This document shows, in pieces, positions 1-11,908 of a DNA stretch of 64,000 nt (within the stretch, counting starts at the first letter, position 1; each line of letters opens with the position of its first letter). The notes beneath the pieces were generated by a model. The model did not search any database, was not told the origin of the DNA, and worked only from the letters and a program-made list of their open reading frames with translations. The stretch is from Nyssa sinensis (taxonomy: Eukaryota > Streptophyta > Magnoliopsida > Cornales > Nyssaceae), in the NCBI GenBank assembly GCA_008638375.1, contig CM018038.1, positions 11,727,740-11,791,739 of the forward strand, in the 5' to 3' direction. Both the position numbers and the translations under genes were made by a program.

Positions 1-1020
1 TTTTCTATATAGTAAGAATGTTATTCCTTCTATTTAAAATATTATGTTTCGCTATGAAATATAGTTTACAAGTATGTGTACTAACTGTTTCGAAAACCCA
101 TGGATAGAAGTGTTTGAAAGGCTATGTTTTTACATATATGGCATTATATGAAGGGCACATGCCAGCAATGATGAAAGTCCTCGGCGGGGGAACTATGATA
201 GGCCAATAAGTGGGTCAGAAATCTCTTTTGTTATTACCATGTGTGACTAGGTCATATGTTGACCTTTTGTTTAGAACTCGAGTCGACGCAAGTTTTTTGG
301 TTATGATGTCTTGTTCGTATTGATAGGCATGCTATATTGTGAAAGGATATGATATAGGATGTTATGAAATGTGATGCTATGATTCTAATACATAATATGA
401 AAAGTTATGATTAAATCATGTTTCAAACTTCTCAAGTTATGCTATATCAAAGTATGATGAAAGCTTCTTTTTTTAGCAAGTAATTCCAAGCTTTTCAAAT
501 GTGTTAGTAAATCACTTAAGTTCTTAAGACATAATGTTCATTATCTACACTATCCATAGTATATGGTTGAAAACCCATAACGGAGATTACTCACCTTACT
601 GTCAAGTTGTCGTTTGTGTTTAAAACATATCTTCAGGTGAAGAAATGAGAAACGGGGATAAAAAAGGAAGGAAGGAAAAATCTAGAACAAGCCATGGTCT
701 AAATAAATAAAATTAGATCTGTAATAGTATGTAGAAATGGTCAGATGATGATAATTTATGTTTTAGTATGAAGAGACAACAGTCCACCTATGGATTTAAA
801 TTATATACTAAATAATGTGTGCCCTATGGGTACTCAACAATGCTTTGTTAAAATTATGTACGATATTTATGTTGTAATAAATGTTCTAGTTTGGCCTTCA
901 CTACAATTAGTCCAAATCTACATGTAAATAAAATGATTAAAAAAAAGTGTGCTATTTTAAGGTCTTTTTCAGCCATATGCCAACTCTCCATAAGGAATAG
1001 GGATTTTGGGATCTGACATT
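1..1020. other. Intergenic, probably old repeat sequence
   Basis: I see no reading frame of note and no gene. The stretch around 560-660 (a short run ending in a 'cttcaggtgaag' motif followed by purine-rich sequence) resembles the 3' part of Ty3/gypsy-type LTRs seen in eudicots, but I can find neither LTR ends nor a target duplication. The rest is AT-rich and uninformative. Confidence 0.3.
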
Positions 1021-1021
1021 A

Positions 1022-2865
1022 AAGTGTTGAGAATGGGCCATTTTGGGGATTTAAGCGCCCAAAATGCTTAGAAACAATCAAACCACTACCAAAATGCTTC
1101 ACACACCTCAAAACTAACAAAATACACATGTACAAACTTACGAAACACAATTCGGATACCTAGTTTGCAACTTATGCAAAAAATTGTTTACCTTTAAGTG
1201 TCGAGAATGAGCCATTTTAGGGCTTTCTGTGCCCAAAATACCCAGAAATGATCAAGCCACCACTAAACTGCTTGACACACCTCTAAACTAATAAAATACA
1301 CATGAAAAAACTTATGAAACACAATTTGGATAGCCATTTTGCAACTTATGCAAAAACACCGCATGCCTTAAGTATCAAGAACGGGCCAATTTGGGCCTTT
1401 GTGCACCCAAAATGGTCAGAAATGGTCAAAGCACTACCAAACCACTTCACACACCTAAAAACTAATAAAATACATTTATGCAAAAAAAGTACTTATTGGT
1501 CAAACACTGGCCATTTTAAGGCATCGAGTGCCCTTAATGCCTGAAAATGGTCAAAAGACCACCAAAAAACTTCACAAATCTCAAAGATAATAAAATACAT
1601 GTGCACAAACTTATGAAAAATAATTTGAATACCCAGTTTGCAACTTTTGCAAAAATTGCATGCCATAAGTGTCGAGAATAGGCCATTTTGGGGCTTTGTG
1701 TTCCCAAAATGCCCGAAAATTGTCAAACCACCATCAAACCGATTCACACACCTCAAAACTAATAAAATACACGTGCACAAACTTACGGAACATAATTCAG
1801 ATATCCAATTTACAACTTATGCAAAAAAAATTCATGCTTGAAGTGTCGAGAACGGGTCATTTTGGAGATTTGAGTGCCCAAAATGTCCAAAAACTATCAA
1901 ACCACTACTTAACTGCTTCGCATACCTCAAAACTAATCAAATAAATGTGCACAAACTTACAAAATACAATTCAAATACCCGATAATTGCATGCCTTAAGT
2001 ATTGAGAATGGACCATTTTGGGGATTCCAGCGCCCAAAATGCCGAGAAACAGTCAAACTACCACCACATCACTTCACACACCTCAAAACTAATAAAATAC
2101 ACATGCACAAACTTATGGAACACAATTTTGATACCCGGTTTACAACTTATGCACAAAATTTCATGCCCCAAGTGTCAAAAATGGGCCATTTTGGGGCTTT
2201 ATGTTCCCAAAATGCCCGAAAAATGTCAAACCACCACAAAACTGCTTCACACACATCAAAAGTAAGAAAATACATGTGAACAAACTTATGGAATGCAATT
2301 TGAATACCTAGTTTGTAACTTATACAAAAAATGTAATGCCTTAAGTGTCAAAAACAGGTTGTTTTGGGGCTTTGAGCACCCAAAATACCTAAAAAATGTC
2401 AAACCACTTCACACAACTCAAAACTAATAAAATACTTGTGCACAAACTTATAGAACATAATTTGAATATCCGATTTGCAACTTATTCAAAAAAAAAATAC
2501 ATGTCTTACACGTCGAGGATGGACCATTTTGGGGCTTTAAGCACACAAAATGCCTGAAAATGGTCAAACCACCCCCAAACCGCTTCACACACCTCAAAAC
2601 TAATAAAATACACGTGCATAAACTTACGAAACATAATTCGAATACTCGGTTTGCAACTTATGCAAAAAACTACGTGTCTTAAGTGTTGATAACGGGTCAT
2701 TTTGAGGATTTTAGAGTCCAAAATGCCCAAAAATAGTCAAACCACCAAACTACTTCACACACATCAAAGCTAAAAAAAATACACATTCACAAACTTACAT
2801 ACCACAATTCGGTAACCCGATTTGCAATTTATGCAAAAAATTGCACGCCTTAAGTGTCGAATTTT
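1022..2865. repeat. Satellite-like tandem array, ~173-bp unit, about 11 copies
   Basis: A diverged unit recurs in head-to-tail order. Its landmark 'ccattttgggg' (with variants) occurs near 1035, 1211, 1384, 1510, 1681, 1855, 2011, 2184, 2358, 2522 and 2695, so the usual spacing is 171-176 bp. Shorter spacings of 126, 156 and 164 bp mark deletions. Each unit also carries 'cttcacacacctcaaaact', a 'cacaaacttatgga' block, and 'gcaacttatgcaaaaa' before a 'ccttaagtgtcgag' junction. The small open frames across it on both strands are by-products of the repeat, since they restart in every unit. The period is close to a nucleosome repeat, which is common in plant satellites. Function is unknown. Confidence 0.9.
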
Positions 2866-2869
2866 GGGT

Positions 2870-4258
2870 TAAAAAATACAACCTTTCTAATACACTTCAC
2901 AATCATATTCTATGAATTCTACTAATTTTGAATAATGGAATTTGCGAAAGGGGTCGACTAGTTCTTAGAACTAGTCGACTAGTTTAGACAATTTAAGCAT
3001 CCTTGCCTATTTTTACTAGTGTTTCTTTTTCGAAATAATTTGATCTTTTAAAACTTACAGTATATCAATGTGTCGTTTTGAAAAATTAATTTAGGATTAA
3101 TTATAGTTGATCATTTAATTAATAAGAGATTACGTTAAATGATCAATCTAAATCTAATTCAATCAGAACCCAAAATAAGAAAAATAAAGTCTTCTTTTAA
3201 CTTATCTTGATTTCTTGGGGTTGAATGTGTTCATTTGATTGGGTTGTTATGAAAGCATTTTATTTGATTAGATTTTGACTTTGTAATTTTTTTTTTTAGT
3301 AAAGTTCTTTAATTTGACGGATTTTATCAATTATTAATCAACAATCTTCTTTTACAAAGATAACCTATCTATATTATAACAAAATAAAATATTAATCCAT
3401 AAAAACAATACCTTATTATTACCAAAATTGCTAAAATTTACTTGGATGTTGAAGTCGCAACTAACACCATCTCCAAAAGGTACTTCAACCAAGGTAGGAA
3501 ACATCCTTACTTTAAATAAGATTATAGAATGAGATAGAACAAACCTGAACCCCATATTGAATACGTAGGACCCGCCTTCCTCAATTTTCTCAGTTTTGAC
3601 TTTCGTTAGTGGAAATTTTAGCGTATTGTGTGAAAATCGCCTCCTACTAACTGAATCAGGACGCTAACACATCCAGATTCAAGGACAATGTCAACCTCCA
3701 CGGGCCCACACAATGGGAAGAAAAAAGAAGTGGGCAAAATCGCCACAAACGAAGTCGTTTCTCTGCACCCTTTGAACATTCAATGCCAACAACACGTGGA
3801 TGATAACAGTTGTGTAATTACCGCTCCCTGATACTATATCAACCTGGCCGGAAAACATAAACGTTAACCCCTTCGCACAATCGCCCCACACTCTATACAA
3901 TCTCAGTTTCTTAGATTTTCGTCAAAATTTTAAGATTTTCTTGTCTTTTGCAGTTTCTGAAAAAAGTTTATGCCATCACGGTCTGTCCTTTTATCCCTTC
4001 TTACTCTCAGTTTGATCCCCGTTAAGTTTCTTTTAAAATTTCTCGGCAACCAAACAGAGCATTTCTGTTTTTGTTACATAAACACAAAAGGTGTTCATTT
4101 TGGGCACGGCCCTTTTTTTTTCCCCTTCTTGGCATGATGATTATAATCGGAGGTTATTTTTCTGTCGTGAAAGAACTCCAAGAAATGTGGCTGAAATTTT
4201 TCTGATACATTGAACCCGGACGTATTTAGCTCCCCATTCCTTGATTTTCTTTCCACAC
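2870..4258. other. AT-rich intergenic region upstream of the sulfate transporter
   Basis: No coding sequence is supported. From about 3560 the base composition becomes less AT-rich and looks like promoter or leader sequence. A weak TATA-like 'ctatacaat' lies near 3892. This part may be distal promoter or a remote 5' leader exon of the downstream sulfate transporter. No splice pattern here is strong enough to annotate. Confidence 0.3.
2953..2979. repeat. Perfect 13-bp inverted repeat with a 1-bp centre
   Basis: The arms begin and end with a SalI-like gtcgac and pair perfectly over 13 bases around a single central t. The half motif 'ctagtcgactagt' continues on the right. It follows directly after the satellite array. 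No function is recognised. Confidence 0.75.
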
Positions 4259-4260
4259 GC

Positions 4261-4300
4261 ACATACATACATACATGCATACATATATATATATATATAT
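4261..4300. repeat. Microsatellite (CATA)n/(TA)n
   Basis: About four 'acatac' steps run into an uninterrupted TA tract of roughly 16 bases. It is a likely polymorphic simple repeat. Confidence 0.9.
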
Positions 4301-4448
4301 TTATTATTCTTGAAAGACGAGGACCACCAGGTTTGGCGAATGCAAAAGAAGATGGTAATTTGATTTACCTTTTTTCCTATTTGATTTATAATTAATTCAT
4401 TTGAACTTCTGTTTACTAAATTAATTTTGTTTTTTTTTTTCTCTACAG

Positions 4449-4537
4449 AGTGTATGGCATAAAGTTGAATCATGAAAAGGGGACATCTCTGAAGGACATC
4501 CACTATCAATGGCATTCATGAAAGGCATATAAAGGAG
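4449..4537 (+). other. Possible non-coding leader exon
   Basis: An 89-bp segment is preceded by a long T-rich tract ending in 'ctctacag' (a good 3' splice site) and followed by 'ggag|gtgaga' (a good 5' splice site). It contains short upstream ATGs but no meaningful frame. The following 2 kb is T-rich and intron-like. It could be an alternative 5' leader exon of the sulfate transporter at 6,585, whose group often has leader introns. This is inference only. The TATA box at 6,126 offers a simpler start. Confidence 0.25.
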
Positions 4538-6125
4538 GTGAGATATGGACTTTTTTGGGGGCCTTTATTCTACAAAAAGGACATCCAAATTATAAAAGAC
4601 CCATCATAAAAAGTTGATTAAATTTCAGGGTTCGGAATAATTTTATCAACTGTTAATGTCATTATACTCTGTTAGTGTGATGATACTGAAAGAGATTAAA
4701 TGATTGTTTTATGCTTTTTCCTCTTTCTATTCTGTTTTACCTATTCGTTTAGTTGTTTTTCTTTGGAGCAAAGTAGCTGGAACCAAATACAGATTACTAG
4801 CAGTTGACATAGTGATGCTATTATTTATGTTGTGTTTGGTTGATTCAGTCGGGTTAGCTTTTAGGGTTTTCGAAAGGGTCATGGCTTGTCAACCCAAAAA
4901 AAAAGGGTCATGCGTTGGGATTTTATGAAAATCATTAGTACTTTTCCTTTTTTGGAATTATTGTTATGAGCTGCATGAGGAAGAGAACCCACGCGAGTTG
5001 ACATTGTTTCAGTTTTATTGGCGAATAAACTCTCCAGCCATACAAGCCTTCCCAAACAAGAGCCACATATAGGCTGGGGGGCACTGGCCCCCCAAGCTTT
5101 TAAAAATGTGGTTTTTTTACCCTAGTTTTATATAGAATTTTTTTTGAAAAACTAGAAGTTACCCCCAAAAATTGTTTTATCTTTTCACAAAAGACTCCCC
5201 TCCCCAATCATTGGTTAGATCCACCACTCCGCGGGTTGTTTACTCAACTCTGTATAATTTGTTGCTGTTTTTTGGTATTACATTATACGATTATGCTAAA
5301 ACTGCAGGGGTAAATTATATTATATGTAGGTGTAACATTAGGATGCTTTTTCTTTGTACCAATTTCTTTATTTCTGGTGAGTATGTTCTTTTTTAGTGCA
5401 AAAGAAGGCATTTGTTTCACTATAACCCTAACTTCTTTCTCATGAAATCACATACATTTTTATCAATTTTATTTTTTGTTTGTTTGGTAGTCTCTACAAA
5501 CTTTGTTTCTCTAAAAACTTTGAATTGATCAGGTCAAAAGCAAACCAAACCCGGGAGATACCAAAACAGAGGTTCACATAAAAATGGGGCCATCAATAAG
5601 GCATCAAACATGACTTAATGGTTCACATAAGACATCACTGAAAACTGAAAATGCTCTTTCTAATGGCCACTTCTGATGGACTGAAGTTGTTTTCCACTTT
5701 TTACTTTAAGGACTCAGAAAACTTAAGCAACAGCACCTCTGGTATGGAAGTTTTAGATACTCTTTGTGAGCTTTTTTATGACACCTATAGGAAGGTTCAC
5801 ACAACAGAGACCAGAAAATGGAAAAAGGTTCCTATATAACTAAGTAATTTTGTAGCTGCTGAACCTGTCAGCTGTCCTTCCAAGTCAACACCTCCTCATA
5901 TTCTATGATCTCCTATAGAGGCACAACAATCGTGGAAGAGATGATAGCTTCGTTACATCAATCAGTGGTTATTTAACAACCATGCGTTGACTAGTCACAC
6001 TTTTAAAATCTTCCATTCTTTATCAATTGTGCAAATGACTAGAAAGAGATCTAGGTTCAAACCTTATTGCTGTTGTTGATCCTATCATCCAACTTGGACA
6101 GTTTGACCTGTAATTTGCTTGGGAA
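4538..6125. other. Upstream region of the sulfate transporter
   Basis: T-rich, intron- or promoter-like sequence without a supported coding exon. The short open frames at 4704-4928, 5172-5396 and 5651-5839 have no recognisable product. Two copies of the 5-base sulfur-response core GAGAC occur (5490-5494 on the minus strand, 5807-5811 on the plus strand), but that number is expected by chance. Confidence 0.35.
5060..5240. repeat. Dispersed repeat fragment
   Basis: The stretch opens with a G-run/C-run pair around 'cact' (near 5076-5096) and ends near 'gatccaccact' at 5220. I recognise this style of sequence as a fragment of a high-copy plant repeat from memory, but cannot assign the family. 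No terminal repeats or target duplication could be set. Confidence 0.3.
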
Positions 6126-6135
6126 TTTATATAAG
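6126..6135 (+). promoter_or_regulatory. TATA box of the sulfate transporter
   Basis: TTTATATAAG is a near-ideal plant TATA box. It lies about 110 bp upstream of a good leader-intron donor at 6237, so transcription would start near 6158-6165. The leader exon would end at 6236 (ctcagg|gttag), with the intron running from 6237 to 6560. Confidence 0.55.
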
Positions 6136-6159
6136 CAAAAGCTTCCCAAGCTCCTTTGA

Positions 6160-6560
6160 TGTTGAAGATGGCTTAGCACTCTTGAAGCATTAGTCTTCTA
6201 GCCCTCCTTTCAATTGCTTCCATCCACTTTCTCAGGGTTAGCTAGCTTTACTTTCTCAACTATTAGTATTCAATGAAGTATTGTATATTATTACTTTCAA
6301 GATTTCAGTTTTAATCAAAATTTTCAGATGAATATGATTTTGAGTTGACAAAAAATTTAGAGCCATTAACTCAATGGGATTATGGGTTCTTGAACGTTAA
6401 AACATTGTCATACCTAAATTTTGCACGTAGAAAGTAACGTTATTCATCTTTATATGGTGCGGTATTATAAGCTTTGCCCCATTAATAAGCTTACACTTGA
6501 AATCGCCATTATAATTTTTTTTCTGATGATAACAATCTATTTCATTTTTTTGCATTACAG
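6160..6560 (+). other. 5' leader exon and leader intron of the sulfate transporter
   Basis: The leader exon is roughly 6160-6236 and pyrimidine-rich at its 3' part. The intron 6237-6560 is AT-rich and ends in 'tgcattacag'. The acceptor itself is well supported because the start codon lies 24 bases after it, in a purine-rich coding stretch. The 5' end of the exon is inferred from the TATA box. Confidence 0.45.
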
Positions 6561-6584
6561 GTGAATCTATTTTCCAAGTCGTCA

Positions 6585-9500
6585 ATGGATAATTTCACTG
6601 ACAAGGAGGTAGAAACAAAAGAGATGGATATCAGAAGCTTGTCATCCTCACAATCTCGGGCACAAAATCTGCCCTACATTCACAAGGTGGGAGTTCTCCC
6701 TAAGCAAAACCTCTTTAAGGAGTTCACAGCCACTGTGAAAGAAACACTCTTTGCAGATGACCCTCTGCGTCCCTTTAAAGATCAACCCAGGTCTCGAAAA
6801 TTCATCCTAGGCATGCAGGCCATCTTCCCGATTCTTGAATGGGGGAGAAGTTACAGTCTAACAAAATTTAGAGGGGATCTCATTGCTGGACTCACAATTG
6901 CAAGTCTCTGCATCCCTCAGGTAGATTAGAGACTATAAGAATTATTTCAATATATTAAGTAAAACAGAACCTTTTTATTCCTTCACATTTAGACATTTCT
7001 AACAATTTATTAACTTGTAAAACAGGATATTGGGTATTCAAAGCTTGCAAATTTGGATCCCCAGTATGGTTTGTGTAAGTTCTCATGCTTCTTATTCAGA
7101 ACTTGCATTGTCTTACTACACATGTTCTAAGTTCTCATGTTACTTATCAAGAGCTTCCCTTGCCTTATGATTATCTTTTAGATTTTATAGTGAGAATTTC
7201 TCTCTACTCTCTCTCCCCACAAACTCTTGCAGACTCCAGCTTTGTTCCACCGCTGATTTACGCCTTCATGGGTAGTTCACGTGATATAGCCATTGGACCG
7301 GTGGCTGTGGTGTCTCTTTTGTTGGGGACTTTGCTTCAGAATGAGATTGATCCCACTAAAAATGTAGTTGAATATCGCCGACTTGCATTTACAGCTACTT
7401 TTTTTGCTGGGATCACCCAAGCCACCCTTGGGTTTCTCAGGTAATTAAAGATGTGCCTTTACTTGGATAGTCACAACTTGCATCCTCAATGTTATTTCCT
7501 TTTACATTGTTCATCTTCTTGTTTCCTTTCAGCCCTCTATTAGATAATGATGGTGGTTCGGTTTTTTTTTTCTTAATCAGATTGGGTTTCTTAATTGACT
7601 TCCTATCCCATGCTGCAATTGTTGGTTTTATGGGTGGAGCAGCCATAACAATTGCTCTCCAACAACTTAAAGGTTTTCTTGGCATCAAGAATTTCACAAA
7701 GAAATCGGATATTGTTTCTGTAATGCAATCAGTATGGGGCTCAGTCCATCATGGAGTAAGTTCTCTCTCTATCTTTCACTCTCAATTTTGGAGCTGCAAT
7801 CTCTTGGTTGCCACTTCAAGACCCCCATACCCAAATCTTCTTCTGTTTTCAATCCTTCTTATATTCGCAACATTTTGCAGTGGAACTGGCAGACTATAGT
7901 CATCGGAGCAACCTTTCTAGCTTTTCTATTATTTGCCAAGTACATTGTAAGAGTCCCTAATATTCATCTAGCTGAGAAAATTTTATAGGATTGCAAAGGA
8001 TTTCTGGATTCTCACATGATTTAATGAACAGGGTAAGAAGAACAAGAAGTTTTTTTGGGTACCTGCGATCGCTCCATTAATCTCTGTTGTTCTGTCCACC
8101 TTTTTTGTGTATATTACACGTGCAGAAAGACAAGGTGTTCAAATTGTAAGTACTTACTTTTTGTTAATTACCTTGCCTTATATTAAGAATTTGAAGTAAT
8201 AGTTTTATTGATGGGTGCAGGTGAGGCACATAGAGAACGGAATCAATCCTCCATCCGTGAATGAAATATATTTCACTGGTGAATATGTCCTAAAAGGATT
8301 TAGGATTGGTGTTGTGGCTGCTATGATAGCACTAACAGTGAGCCAGTTTTTTCTCTCTTCCTTGCATTTTCACGAATTTGATTGTTACTTCCTCTATCTG
8401 AACCGTTTTTTTCTTCCATGTTCCTTTTTCTTTCCCCTTTTGTTTGGGTGGGGTGAAATTTATCAGGAAGCCACAGCAATTGGAAGAACATTTGCTTCCA
8501 TGAAGGACTATCAGCTGGATGGAAACAAAGAAATGGTGGCATTAGGAGCAATGAATGTTGTTGGCTCAATGACCTCTTGCTATGTGGCAACAGGTGGGAA
8601 GGAAGCACGTAGATATATCAATATCTACTTCTGAAAATAATACATGCTAAATCAGGAAGCAATATCAATAAAATTAATGAGTATTTACCAATTAAACCTT
8701 TTTCATGGAGTCAAAAATGAATGAATGCCTTCATTCATTCATAAGAATTTCCAACAGATCATTCTAATAGTGTCATTTTTTCCAGCTTAACAGATTTTTT
8801 CAAAGACAGGAATCAGAATAAAGTCAATCAACTAAGTAATTTACTGTGTCCTGATCAACTCAAATATGGCACAGAAACTCCTCACTGTTTAATGCATGGA
8901 CAATGGATGCAAGGGGCATTGAAAATATTATTATCATGTCATTTATAATATCTGCTCATCTCTTTCAGGTTCTTTCTCTCGTTCAGCAGTAAATTACATG
9001 TCCGGCTGCCAAACTGCAGTTTCTAACATTGTGATGTCGTGTGTTGTATTCCTAACCTTGGAATTTATGACACCCCTTTTTAAGTACACCCCAAATGCCA
9101 TTCTATCTTCCATCATTATATCTGCAGTCATCAGCCTAATTGACTTTGAGGCAGCAATTTTGATATGGAAGATCGATAAATTTGATTTTGTTGCTTGCAT
9201 GGGAGCCTTTTTTGGTGTGATTTTTGCCTCTGTTGAGATAGGTCTCTTAATTGCGGTAAGTATTGGAATATTGATCTTTGGAAATTTCTAAAGTCAACTA
9301 CTAGTGATTAGCCTAATTGAATTGAATTGCTCTTTTTCTCTCTATGTCATGATAGGTCTCTATATCCTTTGCTAAAATCCTTTTACAAGTTACAAGGCCA
9401 CGGACTGCAATTCTGGGGAAGATCCCCAGGACAACTGTTTACAGGAACATTCAACAATATCCAGATGCAACTAAGGTTCCAGGCATTTTGATCGTGAGAG

Positions 9501-10392
9501 TTGATTCTGCAATCTACTTTTCCAACTCCAACTATGTGAAGGAGAGGTAAGGATGCTTTCAACTACTTGTTATCTTTAATGCATCCAGTCCTACTGGTGT
9601 GTACTACTTGTGTGTCTAGGCAATTTCAGAAAATCAGTATGTTATATTTTATTTGAATTTCTAAATAAGCTGAATTTTTGGCTTAGAAATATCGTGTAAA
9701 ATTTGTGCAATGGTATCAATATTGAATGTACTCTTGCTCTAAAAGAGCTCACTATTATTTCAAAGAAAAAAAATTGTGGATGAAGATACTAGGAGCTGTG
9801 AAGTTGGTTAAAGTTCCAGTAGCTTAAGTCTCAAAATTAACTTCCTTGCAGGATATTGAGATGGTTGACTGACGAGGAAGAGCAATTAAAAGCAGCATAT
9901 CAACCTAAAATTAAATTTTTGGTTGTTGAGATGTCACGTAAGCACTTGTTTGCCTGCTCCTGAAATTCTGTATTCCTCTACTTGCAAGCATGCTGGGTTT
10001 CTGCATCTAAACTTTTACTCTCATGATGATGTGTTCTTTCCAGCCGTTACTGACATTGATACCAGTGGTATCCATGCCCTGGAAGAATTACACAGGAGTC
10101 TCCAAAAGAGAGATGTTCAGGTATCTGAATTGCTAAAAACTTTATTCCATATGTTATCAAGGAGCATTTACACTGTTAAGAGACAATTTATACTAGTATA
10201 GTAGGCGCTTGGAAGTTACCTTACAGAAGTCACCGTGCTGTTTTGCAGCTTGCTCTGGCGAATCCTGGGCAAGTGGTGATTGACAAGCTACATGCGTCCA
10301 ATTTTGCAAACGTGATTGGCGAGAACAAGATTTTCCTCACAGTAGCAGAAGCCGTGGTAACCTGTTCGCCAATATCAATGGAAGAGGTTTGA
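6585..10392 (+). CDS. SULTR1: High-affinity sulfate transporter, SULTR1 group
   Basis: This is a plasma-membrane proton/sulfate symporter of the SLC26/SulP family, for root sulfate uptake in group 1. Coding exons: 6585-6920, 7026-7074, 7233-7440, 7581-7755, 7881-7946, 8032-8145, 8221-8337, 8467-8593, 8969-9255, 9356-9546, 9852-9937, 10044-10120, 10249-10392. All introns are GT-AG and the frame stays open for 658 codons, the usual size. The ATG at 6585 is the first after the leader intron. The N-terminus (PYIHKVGVLPKQNLF) is group-1-like. The SulP signature runs from P124 to R145 (PQYGLYSS...MGSSR), and many hydrophobic spans follow to about residue 500. The C-terminal STAS domain contains DIDTSGIHALEEL, whose Thr-592 corresponds to the regulatory Thr known in Arabidopsis SULTR1;2. 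Which paralogue (1;1, 1;2 or 1;3) it is cannot be decided by eye. Confidence 0.96.
8717..8742. repeat. Perfect 11-bp hairpin in a sulfate transporter intron
   Basis: 'atgaatgaatg' is followed by a 4-base loop and its exact complement, in the intron between exons 8 and 9 (8594-8968). It is built from ATGA steps and may be a folded simple repeat. Confidence 0.6.
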
Positions 10393-10870
10393 GATGGAAA
10401 ATGGATATGCAGAAAACCCAATTAGTGAAATATGATGAGATGTAATTGCAGTCTGAGAACAGAAATGCATATGTATATGTAGGGTCCAGAAAAGAGGGAG
10501 CTCTGGTTCAGCTTAGTGGTGGCTAGTGGGGTGGGGGTTTTCATAGAGGTGGTTAAGTGGAATGTCAGGGATCCTAATCCGGCACCAAGAAAAAGGCACA
10601 ATCAGCATTCCAATAAGGTTGTTGCTTGCATTACAGTCACTTTCTATACATTATGACTGTAACATGTGTCTTTTGCCTGCTAATTGTTGTTTTGTTAGTC
10701 ATAATATCTTTCATGGTGTTTGTTTCGCTCTTGCTTAGTGCATTTTTGCATGGAAAATTTTGTCTCGAAATTGTATTCCAAATGACCTGACAATATCAAA
10801 TCATACGAATGATATGTCTTCAATGTAATGCATGACAGTTTTTGAAATAAATTTTATGATGTAATGCCAA
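10393..10870 (+). terminator. 3' UTR and poly(A) signal of the sulfate transporter
   Basis: The stop codon at 10390-10392 is followed by about 450 bp without introns. A canonical AATAAA lies at 10846-10851 with T-rich sequence before it. Cleavage would be expected shortly after, but the true site may be earlier because plant signals are loose. Confidence 0.4.
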
Positions 10871-11446
10871 GCTCTGAGACTTGAACTAAGTATTTTTAGG
10901 CTTGACCGTCCGAGACCAAGCATTTTACCAGTGCAGTGGACCTCAAATTGCAGATCAATTATAATTTAAAATTATTATTTTTTATACAAGCAATATGAAG
11001 AAGAAAAAATTTTAAATACTATTGGAGAGATAAATATCCAACTGGCAAATACTTCTGCCTCTTTGACACTAGATTTAATAAAGACAATTTTGTTATATTA
11101 AAATAAGCAGACAGAAGATGGAGTAGGTGGAGCTTTGGCCATATTCAGCATCAACTTTAGAGGACTGATTCATAAATTCATAATCCAGAAGAAAACAAAA
11201 TTGATGAGGTTTCCACTACGTGGGGGTATATATCCAGCTGGGTTCGCAAATGTATGATTGAAATGATAGTAGGCCCATGATGATGTGAAACCCCACTATT
11301 TTTCCACTCAATTTCTAGTAGTTGATTATGGGCTCAGTTCGGTTGATGATAATATTGTCATCTGAATATTTCTATGACATATTTTTCGGTGTCTGAAGTA
11401 TCATATGTTAATGTGTTTGTTTAATGACACTTTGTTATGTGAGTTA

Positions 11447-11894
11447 TGTTGAATATTGGGACGGGTTTGACTCGAATTGATAGTCATTTGAACATTTACG
11501 ATATTTGAATAAAAGTTGTAATAAGATTAAAATTTTTATTATTATTTGATTGGTTTTGAATTTCAACCAATGCAAATATAAACCACGATTTTAGTTATGC
11601 GATAGGTGTAGGAGTTTTTTGTTTATCCGTCAACTCTCATGTATCCTCTTTCCGTTTTTTTTTTTTTTTTTCTGAGATCCTTCCGAGATTACCATCGTGA
11701 GACTTTTAAACTTGAATTGGGAAAATACAGAGACGACTCGATCTTGTAGCCGTCTTATTAATGAGAAAGATTGTTACATCGACGTACATGACAGAGAAGC
11801 TCGTAACACAAGCTGGTTCTTTCCACTTCTGCGAACTCGGACTCCAAGAGGTAATTGGGTTCAGACCTGATTGTTACTTCATATATTTCCTTCA
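11447..11894 (+). repeat. Left LTR of the retrotransposon
   Basis: 448 bp, TG...CA ends. Shared blocks with the right LTR include 'attgggacgggtttgac', 'ttttgaatttcaaccaa', 'gttatgcgatagg', 'gacgtacatgacagagaag' and 'catatatttccttca'. Confidence 0.9.
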
Positions 11895-11895
11895 T

Positions 11896-11908
11896 TAGTA
11901 TTAGAGTC
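11896..11908 (+). other. Primer binding site relic
   Basis: 'tagtattagagtc' starts two bases after the left LTR. It differs from the initiator-Met PBS 'tggtatcagagcc' only by G-to-A and C-to-T changes, as expected from decay of methylated cytosines. Confidence 0.6.

Noticed and set aside
1302..2730. Several overlapping open frames of 67-97 codons on both strands
   Set aside because: They repeat with the 173-bp unit and share the same low-information sequence; they are by-products of the satellite.
4141..4515. 124-codon open frame on the minus strand
   Set aside because: It crosses an AT microsatellite and a T-run and resembles no known protein.
4704..5396. Hydrophobic short frames upstream of the sulfate transporter
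   Set aside because: T-rich intron-like sequence gives Leu/Phe-rich frames by composition alone.
5490..5811. GAGAC motifs as sulfur-response elements of the sulfate transporter
   Set aside because: Two 5-base hits in about 700 bp on either strand is the chance expectation, so no regulatory claim is made.
7437..7697. 86-codon minus-strand frame
   Set aside because: Antisense shadow across sulfate transporter exon 4 and its intron.
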